64,000 nucleotides of DNA from Eonycteris spelaea (GCA_003508835.1 PUFA01000057.1:8940501-9004500); one strand, 5' to 3'. Positions 45,223 to 56,454 are shown, numbered from the stretch's first letter. Program-made: numbers and translations. The notes: a model not told the origin generated them from the sequence alone.

Positions 45223-45850
45223 ATAAAGAATGGTAATAACTACATTCATATCAACAAATACTTCAAATAAAAAAGAATTAAGTGCTCCAACCAGAAGATA
45301 GAGTGGCTGAATGGATTAGAAAACATGCTGCCTACAAGAGACTCACTTCAGATTAAAAGACATATGCAGACTGAAAGTATGGGGATGGAGAAAGATATAG
45401 CCTTGATGGACCTAGAGGGTATTACGCTAAATGAAATAAGTCAGATAGAGAAAGACAAATATCACATACATGTGAAATCTAAGAACAAACAACAACAACA
45501 ACGACGACAAAAATAAACTCAAATACAGAGAATATTTTGAGGGATACTATATGGGAGGGATGGTGACAAAGGGCAAAGGAATTAAAAAGTACAAATGGAT
45601 AGTTACAAAATAGGCATGGAGATATAAAGTGTAGCATAAGGAAAATAGTTAATGTAATAAATAAGTAAAGGGGGAGTGGGGTATTAGATTTAGTGGGGTG
45701 ATCATTTTGTGAGTTATCTAGATCTCTAATCATTATGCTGTACAATTGAAACTAAAATATTATAATTGAAAAAAACTTGTTGAATGGTACAATGTAAATA
45801 TGAGCAACTAATTGTCTATTATAATTCAATAAAGCTGGGGAGGGGAGGAA

Positions 45851-46415
45851 AAGACGTGAATGAATTAAGCTGTGGTACATCCAGACAGTAAAATATTATT
45901 CAGAATTTTTTTAATGAGCTAACAAGCCACAAAAGATAAGAAGGAAACTTAAATGCATATTGCTAAGGAAAAGAAGCCAATCTTAAAAAGCCTACGTGCT
46001 ATATGATTCCAACTATAAGACATTCCAGAAAAGGCAAAACTATGAAGAAAATGAAAAAAAAAATAAATGCTTCAGGGAAGAGGGGAGGATGAATAAATGG
46101 AGCAAAGGGGATTTTTAGGGTAATAACACTACTCTATGTGATGTATAATGGTGGGTACATGACATTATGCATTTGTCAAAAGCTGTAGAATGTGCAACAC
46201 AAAGACTGAGCCTTGATGTAAAGTATGGAATTTAGTTTATAATGTGTCGATGTTGCTTATTTGCTTATCAATTGTACAAAATGTACCACACTAATGCTAG
46301 ATGTTAACAGGTGAAACTGTGGGGACAGGGGTTATATGGGAACTCTCGACTTTCTGTTCAGTTTTGCTGTACACCTGAAACGGCTCTAAAAATTAAAGTC
46401 TAGTAATTTAAAAAT
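45851..46415 (+). mobile_element. L1 element D, ORF2 end and 3' UTR (right part)
   Basis: It resumes after element C with 'gctgtggtacatccagacag', then 'caagccacaaaagataagaaggaaacttaaatgcatattgct', 'tatgattccaactataagacattccagaaaaggc' and ends 'ttttgctgtacacctgaaacggctctaaaaattaaagtct'. Together this is the complete 3' UTR of an old L1M-type element. Confidence 0.9.
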
Positions 46416-46669
46416 GCAGTTTCTGTGCAGTATTATTACACAATCTCATATTTGTTAAAATACATATGGCTGTATGGGCTCAAAAAGGAATCTAGAAAAT
46501 ACAAATCAAAATGTGAAGTAATCTTTGCATGATAGAGTTAGGGGATTTTTTGCTTATCTGTAATTTTTAATTTTTTAATATAATTGCTGGACTTTTAAAA
46601 TATGTATTAGAGAGGGGAGAATTTTCTTGCCCCAAGAGTCAGGTTATTGAAGAATCAAATACGAACACG
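46416..46669. other. Anonymous sequence
   Basis: No family recognised between L1 element D and the MIR. Confidence 0.4.
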
Positions 46670-46830
46670 ACTTTTATTATTGTGAGCTTACCACGTTTCA
46701 GATATTTATGCAATAGCTGATTTAACCTCTGAAAGTTAGGTCTTTTATGCCCATTGTGCAGATGCAAAATGGAAACAGTAACTAGTTTGCTCAATGTTAT
46801 GTACATTCCTATAATTTTGAGAAAGACAGA
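46670..46830 (-). repeat. MIR SINE, minus strand
   Basis: 'gtgagcttaccacgtttcagatatttatgcaatagctgatttaacc' and 'gcccattgtgcagatgcaaaatggaaacagtaac' follow reverse MIR in order. Confidence 0.65.
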
Positions 46831-47439
46831 CCAAGTAAGCCTTTCTTCCTTTTGGTGTTGTGTAGACAGCTTTATGGGAAAATGTTTACCAACTTTCCAA
46901 GTGTGTGGCGGTGGTACATGTATAGGCACATTAACAGCTATGCCATAGAAGTCTTCAACTCGACCAGAGAGAAGAGTTGTCTTACCTCTCTCAACACAAG
47001 ACGAATGTCCTATGGGTGCAATGAAAGTTTAGGTAAATATCAAATAATCAGAGCTGGAGATTACATTATGTTAGTACTCAGTACTTAGCCGAATGTTAGC
47101 TTTCTACCTAAAAACATAAAAAGCAAGTCATTTTTTTAAAGTAATAGCTTGGCTGTGTGTCACCAACAGTAGTAGCCTCATATTCTGATTTCATATCTGC
47201 ATCTGGAGTAGCCTTATAGATAACACCTTGTCAAAGGAGAAAGGGAATTTCTGTTCACGGTATTTTTTGCTTCTTTATATTATCTCTGAGATGGAAAATG
47301 GCCTGGTTTCATTTTTAATGACACACTCTGGTTGATAATTATCTCATACCTATTTGCAAGGCTGTTTTATGAGACTATTACTTTAAAAATTACCTACTGG
47401 TACAATTCTGGAGGACAGTTCTTGAGGCCGCACCACAGA
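46831..47439. other. Anonymous sequence
   Basis: No repeat or exon recognised in about 600 bp. Confidence 0.4.
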
Positions 47440-47650
47440 CTGTGCCTTGGATTGCATGCTCCCAGAAGCAGATTCTGAGACAGGAATTCAGGTGCAAATA
47501 TGCGATCACTTGGTAAGTGATCCCAGGAAACACCAATAGTGGGAAGGGGCAGTGAGAAAAGGAAGGGAAAGGAAGGAGGGACTATCAAGCTAGTTAATTG
47601 CTGGGCCCCTGGAACTTTCAGTGGAGGCCCCTGCAGACTTAGTCACTCTG
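47440..47650 (-). repeat. ERVL-like LTR fragment, minus strand
   Basis: 'gcatgctcccagaagcagattctgagacaggaattcaggtgcaaatatgcgatcacttggtaagtgatcccaggaaacacc' (47454-47534) parallels the start of the copy at 47760 ('gctccccagaagcagacccagagacaagg'). It is probably an earlier fragment of the same LTR family. Confidence 0.5.
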
Positions 47651-47759
47651 GGTTAAGAACATACTGTGCTGAGCATAGCAGGCACTGGCCACTCCCTCCC
47701 CAGCCTGAGAGGCAGCCACATCCCCACTCTGCCTTTCCCTCCACCTCCTGGTTACCCTT

Positions 47760-48180
47760 TGTCTTAGTTTGGCTCCCCAGAAGCAGACCCAGAGACAAGG
47801 AGAACGCAGGCAGTTTATGTGGGAGGTAATGCCAGGAAATACTGGTGCAGAGGGGAGAAGGGAGATAGGCCAGGGAATAGGGGAGGGTGCAGCCCCCCTG
47901 AAACTGCAGGGGCATGTATACATCGAACTCCCTGGGTGGTGGCCAGGATTGCAGAGATTTATGTGGGGTTCCCCTACTCCCTTTTTCCTTGATCTGCTTT
48001 TGAGAAAATGAACACCAGATTCTACTAGAAGCCATCTGCCTACTGGAACAAAACGCTGGCTGTCTCAACCTGCAGGTGTGCTGAGCAGAGATGGCTTTTG
48101 GCTGAGGTGGGGACATGTGAGAACGTTTCCACATCTGGCTGCTCATTAGGGCACAATCAGCCCAGCCTCCTGTGCGGCCA
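47760..48180 (-). repeat. ERVL-like LTR, minus strand
   Basis: Begins at about 47760 'tgtcttagtttggctccccagaagcagaccc' (reverse of an LTR 3' terminus ending ...AAACTAAGACA), then 'cagtttatgtgggaggtaatgccaggaaatac'. A 167-codon minus-strand frame (47643-48146) spans both LTR copies in part and has no protein-like content. Confidence 0.55.
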
Positions 48181-50484
48181 CTCCTGCACTGATGGCACTA
48201 CTCTGTGCTAGGTCAGGTGGAAAGCATTTTCTGTCATGAAATAGACTGGTGCTTCTCCACTTGTTCTACTCCCAGAGATGTTTAAACAAACCAGAATGTC
48301 TGGGAGCACAAACCTTTCTCCCTAAGTTTCTCTATCTCCTACACAAAACAAGATAAGAACCATACCCCACTCCCATTCTCCTGTCTGCCTTCTTTGGTGA
48401 ACTTAGGAGATGGATTCCTGAACTCAGAAAGGTAGCAGATGGGGTGCTTGTGTTTTCTGAACACAGACATTTTTCTGTGCAGTGGGATTCTCAAAGTGCA
48501 TACTTCAGCCTGGCTCACTGATATTTGTGGTTTTCTAAAGCAACTTCTGTATATTTAATCTCCAGTGCATGATGAAGGAAAAGGTGGGGGCGGGCCAGGG
48601 GGAGATGAAGAAAGATCAGTCAATTTAAGACTTTTTTATAAAGAGGATAGGGGAGGAAAACCGACTTGAAAATTTATTACTATCTAATCCTGTTATGATT
48701 TTCCCTACCATATGCCAGCACAGCAGCACGCTGGAAATGTGTACTAATTACCTCTGTTATATCATGTGTGTACACTTTATACGCAGCCTCTGACCTTTTT
48801 GTTAATAACTTTGCATTGTATTCATTGACCTGAAACAAATTGAATTCAGTGGCACTCATTCAAGAATTGAATTACATAGTCTTCTTAATTTTGTCTTTTT
48901 TAAAATTTAAATGTGAAAAAGTAACGGTTTGCCACCTGTAGTATTTTTCCAACGAAATAATATTAGAATTCTAATATTTTCCCCAAGCTAGATGATTTTT
49001 TTCAGTCATCCAGCCATGAATATATATTAACCATGAAACTATAGTTTTGGTATTATCTCTAAAAATAATTTCTTAATTTTCTCTTTCTTTGTCAATGCCC
49101 TGAAAATGCTGATATAGAAACATATTAATTACAAGCGATTTATGTAAATCAGCTAGGCTAGGAAGTGGCCCTCAGAATAGGCAGCACTCCACCTCCGCCA
49201 CCAGTAGTTACACTGCTTTACCCTCCCAGCTCTTCGGAGCCTTCTTATGTGATTTAATATACCTCTGGATGGCAAAATTGGGAGGGCTAGAACGAGAATA
49301 TGTTAAGCATGAGAAGATATTTTCCGCTGCATTTGTTGGTTTTAAGTCCTTGAGCGGCATTGTCTGTTGACTGGAGGGGGCAGAAATCTAATTTCAGGAG
49401 TTTAGTGATGTTCTCCTATCGACAGTTTCACAGGCAATAGACACTGCCGGTAACATTGTTCTTAACACCATTCACTCATCTCTTTCCTTGGAGGATTCTT
49501 GCAGGCGATCGAAGAGATAGGAGCCGCAGGAAATTTTTGGCTTTGCTTTTTAATTCCAGTGTGAAATTAATTGTCCCAACTGCAAAGAACTACTTACTCT
49601 TTACTTACTATGTTTAACTTAAAATGCAAATGTTATTAGTGGACTGATGACTGATAAGGGTGCCTTTGTGCCCGGCTTTAACCTCTATTAGTGAGGATTA
49701 TGAGGACGTAGCTGCATTGGCATTTTCTAAGTGTCACCGTGACAGCACTTGCTGCACAAATGCCTAGCTGTCACCGTGAGTTTTATCACTTGGTTTTTCC
49801 CTCCGAATGTAGACTAATAAGCCCAGAAATTACAATTGCCTCCCTGCCGAATCTGTGATAGGCGGAAATAATGATATCAGTGCCCTGCTAATCTTCTTGC
49901 CTCTGCGCTTGGCACTGTCCTATTGAGTCACCTGTCACACTCCGCTTTGATGAGGCGAATTCAATCTCCCTGCTATAATGACAATGGAGCCATTTTAATG
50001 TTTGGAAATGATTATGTGGAAGCTTTGCCGTGCTCTGTCTTGGCAAGCAAGCCAGGGCTCTGTGCACACCAGGAGAGCAAGCTCTGGCTTTCAGGCAGGT
50101 AGTGGAGATGCTGAGTTATTGGGAAATGGGTGTCAAAGTCAGCTTCATTATCAGCCTCACAGGGGAAGGATGGAGTGAAGAGGTGGGATCACTGTTGCAG
50201 AAGCATAGCCATTGGCTATTCTTGCAGTGTCTGCGCAAATTTGCCTCTAGAAGGATTTCCCAGGACCAGCTGTGTTGTTCAAGGAGGCAGGGGTGGCTGG
50301 AGCTTACAAATAATTACTGTCACACCCAATATTATTTGCTGGGCTAGGGGCAGGGCAGCAGTATATGTATTATGGATTACTTCTCCATGACATTAACCAA
50401 ATCAAATTACTCTTACCCCAGGCCTACTCTTTCGTTGAGTAATATTGCTACAGAGCCAGAAAAATAACAGAAAATACCAGGTGT
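48181..50484. other. 2.3-kb repeat-poor island, candidate conserved non-coding regulatory sequence
   Basis: No interspersed repeat recognised. The core 48700-50100 is rich in ATTA/TAAT words and retains several CpGs (e.g. 'gatcgaag', 'gtcaccgtgac', 'gccgaatctgtgataggcgg'), unusual for the window. It has a duplicated GTCACCGTGA (49733-49742, 49770-49779), an AP-1-like TGAGTCA at 49924-49930 and a SOX-like ACAATGG near 49980. No long open frame. This is the look of developmental enhancer sequence, but conservation is not shown here. Confidence 0.4.
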
Positions 50485-51060
50485 TGAGATCTCGAGCAAC
50501 CAGAACCCCTATTCACTGCTGGTATCGATTTCTAAAACCACTTTGGAAAACCAGCAGTCTCTGTTAAACCCAGATATATACAAACACAGCAATTTTACTC
50601 ATAGATAGATATCCAACAGAGAAGCATTTCCTAGCAGCTTCCTTCATGATAGCACCAAAATGAAATTCATTGAAATGCCCATCAACAGTAGAACAAATAA
50701 ATCAAGTTTACAGTGGAATAGTATACAGCCATCAGAGTGATTGAACTACAACTACATGGATGAAGCTTACAAATGCTTTGCTGAATGAAAAAAGGCCAAA
50801 CTTGAAAAGAGTACATGTATAAAGTATTCCATTTATAAATGTTCAGAGGCAGGTAAAGCTGCTTTATGGTGTGAGAAGTTGGGGTCATGATTACCCTGGG
50901 TGGAGGTAATGACAGAAAAAACAGAGGGGAGTTTCTTGAGGCAGGTAATGTTCTGATCCTTGATTCAGGTTCTGGTTACACCTATGTATTTGGTCTCCAA
51001 AGATTCATTGATTGTGTACTTTTCTGTATGTACATTATACTTTAACAAGGAGTTTTTAAT
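50485..51060 (+). mobile_element. Old L1 LINE 3' end, plus strand
   Basis: 'tcgagcaaccagaacccctattcactgctggtatcgatttc', 'tagcaccaaaatgaaattcattgaaatgcccatcaacag', 'gaatagtatacagccatcagagtga' and 'tgtacattatactttaacaaggag' are the ORF2 C-terminus and 3' UTR of an old L1. 5'-truncated and decayed. Confidence 0.8.
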
Positions 51061-52144
51061 TACTTTTAACAACATTTTTAGTAAAATATATGAGGTATCT
51101 GTGTATTCTCTCTGTCTTTATAGCATGAGGGAATTAAGGACAGAAATGCCACTTTGAAGGTGGACCTCAGGCTCCCTCACCAATGACCTACTCTGCCTAT
51201 ATGGAATCTGGAAAGGGGGTTTATTATTGAGAAGCAAACACATTCCTCTCTCAAAGGTGGTCCCTGAAAAGTGGAGGTGGACTATCCAGAACCATTTGAA
51301 TCTCCAGCACTTATAACATCTTACCTACATGGATCTCTCATCTTTGGGTGAGAGAACAGAGAAGATGCTAGAAACTATAGCAAGTGTGTTTGCTACACTC
51401 TTCAAGAGGCGGGGCAGGTGCTACAGTCCATAAAGGTGAAGAATTAGAAGTCCCAGAACTGCTTCCCAACCAGTCTCTCTACAAATGCTCCCTGCCCTGT
51501 TTCAAATCACAGCTTTTCTGATGCACTTGCCAAATACAAGTCATGTGAATGAAAATATTCCCTTTTGGAACTACTACTTGTACATAGCTTCCCTATTTGA
51601 ACAATAAAGTTCAACAAAAGCATTTTTATCTCTGGTAATCACATCCCAGAGGAATAGCAGCACATGGAATACATGTAACTCACAGCCTCTGATTCTTCTA
51701 GAAGGGCAGTTCCCAAGCTCCCTGTTAACATGAAGAAAAAAAAAAAAAGGTGTGCAGAAATGAGCCATAACCCAGCAGGCAATATCATGTGCAATTGGAC
51801 AGGGTTCTGTAATGTAAATGGCTTGGCCTGTTTCCAAAGCAAAATGGAGATGTCCCTGGCCAATTAAATAGTCTTCAAACTCACTCTCTACCTTCCTTTG
51901 TTACTCCTGACAATCTGTTTCATTCACCTTATCTGTCCAGACATAAGCTTCATTTAAGTTAATCATCACTGGTTTATAGTTATAATAAAAGTCAACTGCA
52001 TACACATTTAATAAATCTAAATACACAAGACTCTTAGTAGGCTCTTGGTCTTTCTTAAACATGGAGCTATAAAAATGTTTTTTTAATAACACCAACAACC
52101 ATAATATCAATAAATCCACCCAATTTTAAATTATTTTTAAGAAA
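51061..52144. other. Anonymous sequence
   Basis: Includes a short A-rich run (51733-51748). No family or exon recognised. Confidence 0.4.
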
Positions 52145-52350
52145 ACAGGGCTTTCTCTACCACCTGCTAGCAGTGTGATCTTGGAAAGTCTCTCTGAACC
52201 TCAGTATCTGCATTTGTACAGTATGAATAAGAAAAATCCTGCCCGTGACTTATTATGAGGATCAAATGATATAATGCACATAGAGCACTCAGAATGGTGC
52301 CAGTGTATTAAATGCACTCAACAAAGGTTGGTCCCTAGAATGATTACAAT
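52145..52350 (+). repeat. MIR SINE, plus strand
   Basis: 'ccacctgctagcagtgtgatcttggaaagtctctctgaacctcagtatctgcatttgtacagtatgaat' and 'atgcacatagagcactcagaatggtgccagtg' follow MIR in order. Confidence 0.85.
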
Positions 52351-52659
52351 TATAATGTTATTTTTTTCAGCCAAGCTCATCAACAGGCTTCCTGGAAAAC
52401 AAAACTCACACTTGACTGCGGCTGTCAAATTCTTTCACAGCCTGACTTTAACCTACTACAAAGCCCTAGTATCTTCAACAGATTGGATCCCTCCCCATTT
52501 TCCAAATCTACTCTGTCCTTTCTTTTCCCACAATAATCTATGATAGAATTCTCTTTTCTCTTTATTTATTTATTCCAGTTCAGAGCTTACTATTTCTCCA
52601 AGGGATAGACAAGAAGCTCTTTCCTTCATAAACCTTTTGCTCCCATTTAGGTGGGTGCC
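52351..52659. other. Anonymous sequence
   Basis: No repeat recognised except a short TTTA microsatellite at about 52561-52574. Confidence 0.4.
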
Positions 52660-52995
52660 CAGAGGCAGACACACAGAGCAAGACCTCAAGAGTTTTATTT
52701 TTGTGGCAGGGCAGTTATTACTCTACTTTCATCCATGTAATACCTTTCACTTTCCAGCCTCCCTTGCAATGTAACTTGTTCTGACCAACGGCACGTAAAC
52801 AGAAGTGATGCATGGCACTTCCAGGATGAGCTCAAGCTCAGCTCTGCAATCTTTCCCTTTACCACCACAGCAACCTCAGAAGCTTCATGATCCAAATGGC
52901 AGCACCTCCATCAGCATGGGTCCCTGAGTGATGACAGCCCAGCCAAGCTGGGTGGCATCTCCTGATCTTCACTGTCTGAACCACTGAACTGCAGC
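52660..52995 (+). repeat. LTR-like repeat related to the copy at 56090
   Basis: 'ctttccagcctcccttgcaatgtaacttgttctgaccaacggc' and 'gaagtgatgcatggcacttccagg' resemble the common LTR wording 'cagcctcccttgcagctaggtg...gaagtgatgtgtgccacttcc', also seen at 56118-56160. 'gcatgggtccctgagtgatgac' fits further along. Subfamily not named. Confidence 0.5.
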
Positions 52996-53084
52996 TGCTG
53001 AGCCTGATCAGTGCATCTTCCTCTTCTGTGCTCTCAGATTCCTCAGATTCTGTATCTTAACAGGTATTGTATCATAGTGATTGG

Positions 53085-53152
53085 AGATGTGTGTGTGTGC
53101 ACACATGTGCACACATTTACACACATGTGCTCACTATACACACACAAACTTT
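53085..53152. repeat. TG/CA alternating tract with short dyads
   Basis: 'gtgtgtgtgcacacatgtgcacacatttacacacatgtgctc' is nearly pure alternating purine-pyrimidine and locally self-complementary. Confidence 0.8.
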
Positions 53153-53154
53153 CC

Positions 53155-53275
53155 TCCTGGCAAGACTGTACCCTCCTAGAATTCGGGAGTAGAGTTGGCT
53201 TCATATTTGACTCTTCCATGGTCCCCACCAGGTGCTAGAACACAGCAGGAGTTCACACATATTTGTTGAATAGAT
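53155..53275 (+). repeat. L2 LINE 3' end, plus strand
   Basis: 'accaggtgctagaacacagcaggagttcacacatatttgttgaatag' is the terminal L2 sequence. Confidence 0.65.
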
Positions 53276-54039
53276 TGTGCTTCCCTTTGTTTTTGATTTA
53301 AGACAAAGTCCAAATGGGTAAAGGTGCAGCTTTGAGGATATTTTTCCCTACACATAGTAGTAAATGATTATTCTTCACTTTGAGAAATATCTTCCCTTTC
53401 AATAAAAGAACCTGCCTAAGATCACTCCAAGCCACTTGCATGTGAAATATCGTCACAATTCTGTGAGGTTTTAAGTCTCCTCCTTCTCTTAAGAGACTGT
53501 TCCTAACCTCACTCCTCTTTATATAAATCACCTGCAATGATGCCAGTCTTTCATTTAAATTTCAAAAATATCCAGAAATGTTTCAGAATCTTGAGACAAC
53601 ACTAATCTAGTCTGATTATTTTTTTCTGGCTTGACAAAATAAAAATAAAAATGGAGGCGGGCAGTCAGTTCGACTGAATAAATCGTAAACTTTTATTTTG
53701 TGAACAAACTGTGGATTCTGCCATTATCTTGATCTTGGTCTAAGAGACTCCTGAAGAAATTAAGCACCAATTCAATGAGATTTGGTTTGAATAAGATACT
53801 ACAAAAAGGCATATATCTTAAGGGGTAAAAACAGGTGAAACAAACAAAAGGATGCTCTGCATGGAAACGTAAATTTCCAGGTATCGTTGAAATAATCGAG
53901 CATTAGTGAAGACTGAGTGCATTTTTGCTACTTCCTATGAAAGGTGGAAAATATGATTTCAGAGAGGGGAAGAATAGTACCGAGTCAATTCTGATGGTAG
54001 AAAAAGGGTTTACTCAATAGGTTTGAATAAAGAGGTTTC
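53276..54039. other. Anonymous sequence
   Basis: No repeat or exon recognised. Confidence 0.4.
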
Positions 54040-54200
54040 CACAGTAGGTCTATTGTTCCCAACCTTCTAACTACAGAGGGACATATGTAGAGAATAACTG
54101 TGATGGGAATAATGTCAACAGTGTTCCTGGAAATGTCTCTGCTTCCAAAAGGAAGGATGCTGGAAGGCTGCTCCTAATAGATATGTATTCCAGGCCTCAT
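54040..54200 (+). repeat. Direct repeat pair, copy 1
   Basis: About 160 bp, from 'gtaggtctattgttcccaaccttctaactacagaggga' to 'ctgctcctaatagatatgtattccagg', recurs in the same orientation at 55685-55845 at roughly 85 percent identity by eye. Flanks on both sides differ. I do not recognise the family; strand is arbitrary. Confidence 0.8.
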
Positions 54201-55169
54201 TGCTGAAGGATGTATCCCAGTTTGGGGTTGTAAATGGGTCCCAAAGGAAGTTTCAGAGAGTATATGGAGAAAATATGGCTCCTAGGACAAACCAAAAGTG
54301 TAAGGGATACACACCTAAATTAAACAGTAGTTACTACAGGGATGGTATTTAAAGTCTTTGCACACTGGGGTGTGCTGTAAACCAACCAGCATAGCCAAAT
54401 CAGCAGGTCTGGCTGATGACCTATGAACAGAGTGTCTATGTGGTTTCTACTTTTTACAAAAGTTCACAAATGATTTATGAACATTATAGAAACACTGAAA
54501 ATTGCAGATATCTGAAAAAAGGAAGAACGCTCCTTGCTCTATTCATAAACTAATGAAGATGTCTTTTGAGCCTTGCCTTATGCCACTGATGAGAAGCTAG
54601 AATAAATCTTAATAATCAACATGTGCCAAATGATCGAGGATCCTTAGTCATCAACCAACACATGCTTATTTTTGGAGGAAGTGATTTTGATCTTCCTCTT
54701 AAGATTTCCAGAGACTTGGGAGCAGCCAAGAGAACTCCTAGAGAAAGGTTTGAAGTGAGCTTAATAGCTCCTTAGTGCAAAGCAGGTTTAGCATGTGCCC
54801 TTCAAAAGTTAATGACCCTACTAATGTGTCATTAGCACAGGATATTGGGCTCTCTGACCCTCTTTAGGCTCTCAGAAACCTGAGAGCTAGACAGAGCAGA
54901 TAGTGAGGTATGGTTTAGCAGAAAAAATAAATGCACAGCACATTTTTTGTTGTTGTTGTTATTTGGGCACACTTTTCACTATTTTATCATATCAAATGCT
55001 GGTATGTCTATTTTGAATGAGTTTTATTATTGAAACCTTATTCCGTTATTTTGTTATTTTGAAACCTTAAGAAATTTAAAAGGAAATATTCTCTTATTCT
55101 TTTTCAGAGTGAGTTTGCAAACACATGTATAGCTTATAAAATGAGAATATTGTCTCCTCTAATAACAAC
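54201..55169. other. Anonymous sequence
   Basis: A (TTG)n run lies at about 54948-54960. Nothing else recognised. Confidence 0.4.
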
Positions 55170-55430
55170 AGCTCTCAGAGCAGTTTCCCCAGAAACAGAC
55201 TCCGAGATGAGGATTCTTAAGCAAGTGTTTTCTTAAGAAAGTGCTCCCAGGAGAAACTGAGAAAGGCTCAGAGAAGCTGGAAAGGAGAAGAAAGGAAGCC
55301 AAGTAAAGGTGTGGTCTTGGGCAAAGTCCTGCACAGGATAGCAGAAGCCTGACCTGCAGGGAACTCCAGAGCGTAGGCTATGTCTCAGAGTTATCCCTAC
55401 CTGGAGCAAGTAAGTGTTCAAAGCACCCTG
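55170..55430 (-). repeat. ERVL-like LTR, minus strand
   Basis: 'gcagtttccccagaaacagactccgagatgaggattcttaagcaagtg' (55180-55227) parallels the reverse 3' terminus of the 47760 copy, followed by 'gctcccaggagaaactgagaaagg'. Confidence 0.5.
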
Positions 55431-55684
55431 AAAGCAAGGGGAACCCACAACATAAAAGTAAAAAATTATCTGAGAGGATACAGGCAAAGTGCCAGCAGCA
55501 TCTTCTATCATGAATACTTTAAGAAGCACATGACAAAAGGGAGGTTGGAAGCAAAGTTATCAAAAAGCGAGAGAGTGTGAGAGGGAAAAAAATAAATGTT
55601 TGTTTTTTTAAAAAAAAATCATAACAAAAACTCAAAACAGCACAGAGGACTGGAAGACTGTTAGACTTTTATAATAGTAATTTT

Positions 55685-55845
55685 TTACACAGTAATAGGT
55701 CTGTTGTTTCCAACCTTCTAAATACAGAGGAACATTTGTAGAGAATAGCTGTGGTGGGAATGCCAACAGTGTTCCTGGAAACGTCTCTGCTTCCATAAGG
55801 AAAGCTGCTGGGAGGCTGCTCCTGACAGACATGTATTCCAGGTTA
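55685..55845 (+). repeat. Direct repeat pair, copy 2
   Basis: Second copy of the unit at 54040-54200 ('ataggtctgttgtttccaaccttctaaatacagagg' to 'gctgctcctgacagacatgtattccagg'). Confidence 0.8.
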
Positions 55846-56039
55846 ACAGGTCTCACAACTGCTTCCAATTTAGAAGCAGAGCCTCAAATAAGAACAGAGC
55901 AGGTTCCAGGTAGTTAAAATAACCATAAGAAAATGGAAAATTGGAAAATCATAAAATAAAATGAAGGTTTTCCACCAAGCAAGAGAATTTCAGTTAGCTG
56001 TAAACTTTATTTTTAGAGAACACCTTTGGATGTCTATTC

Positions 56040-56420
56040 AACAACCATCCCCAACCCTCTTTTCCATTGTGGTAGAGCCTGCTCCCTACTTTAAAATCAT
56101 GAGATATTCACTCTCCCAGCCTCCCTTGTAGCTAGCTAGGTCACAGCCAGTGGGACCTAAGGGCAATCTGCAGAAAGGGTTTTGGATTTTTCCATGAAAA
56201 GAAAGACACACAGGGCAAAATGCCCTCTCTTTTCTACATTTATATCTTGCGTGAGAATTCACTACTTGGATTTGTATAAGTGGCCTTGCTATCATCATAA
56301 GGAGAAAGCCAAAATGTTCACATAGAAGCTCACTCAAGTCCCTGACCTCACTGAGTAGCTGAATTAAACCCCAGAAAACTAACCTCTAGACTTCATGTCA
56401 GAGAGAACAAGAAACTCTGC
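56040..56420 (+). repeat. LTR-like repeat related to the copy at 52660
   Basis: 'ctctcccagcctcccttgtagctagctaggtcacagccagtggg' and 'ctagacttcatgtcagagagaacaag' are familiar words of a mammalian LTR in sense, the latter just before its polyadenylation region. It abuts a reverse MaLR-like copy starting near 56455. Confidence 0.5.
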
Positions 56421-56454
56421 ATTTTAGTTGGATATTCTGTTACCTGACACCAAA

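Larger units (their letters stand above)
43132..45850 (+). mobile_element. L1 element C: ORF2-deleted (HAL1-like) L1 nested in element D
   Basis: Flanked by a 16-bp target duplication, AAGATGTGAATGGATT (43116-43131) and AAGACGTGAATGAATT (45851-45866), with two mismatches. It carries a 5' UTR (43132-43794 and 44092-44290), an ORF1 remnant (about 44328-45222) and a short ORF2-start region (45283-45398). At 45398-45402 it jumps directly to the last ORF2 codons and 3' UTR, ending in an A/G-rich tail. Nearly all of ORF2 is missing. The deletion point differs from element B, so the two losses look independent. It needs an external L1 reverse transcriptase to move. Confidence 0.85.

Noticed and set aside
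47643..48146. 167-codon minus-strand frame
   Set aside because: It spans ERVL-like LTR sequence. LTRs do not encode protein, and G+C-rich LTR DNA readily gives long chance frames.
48480..48600. MER5-like hAT start ('cagtgggattctcaaagtg')
   Set aside because: Only the first 20 bases resemble it. No matching interior or right terminus was found.
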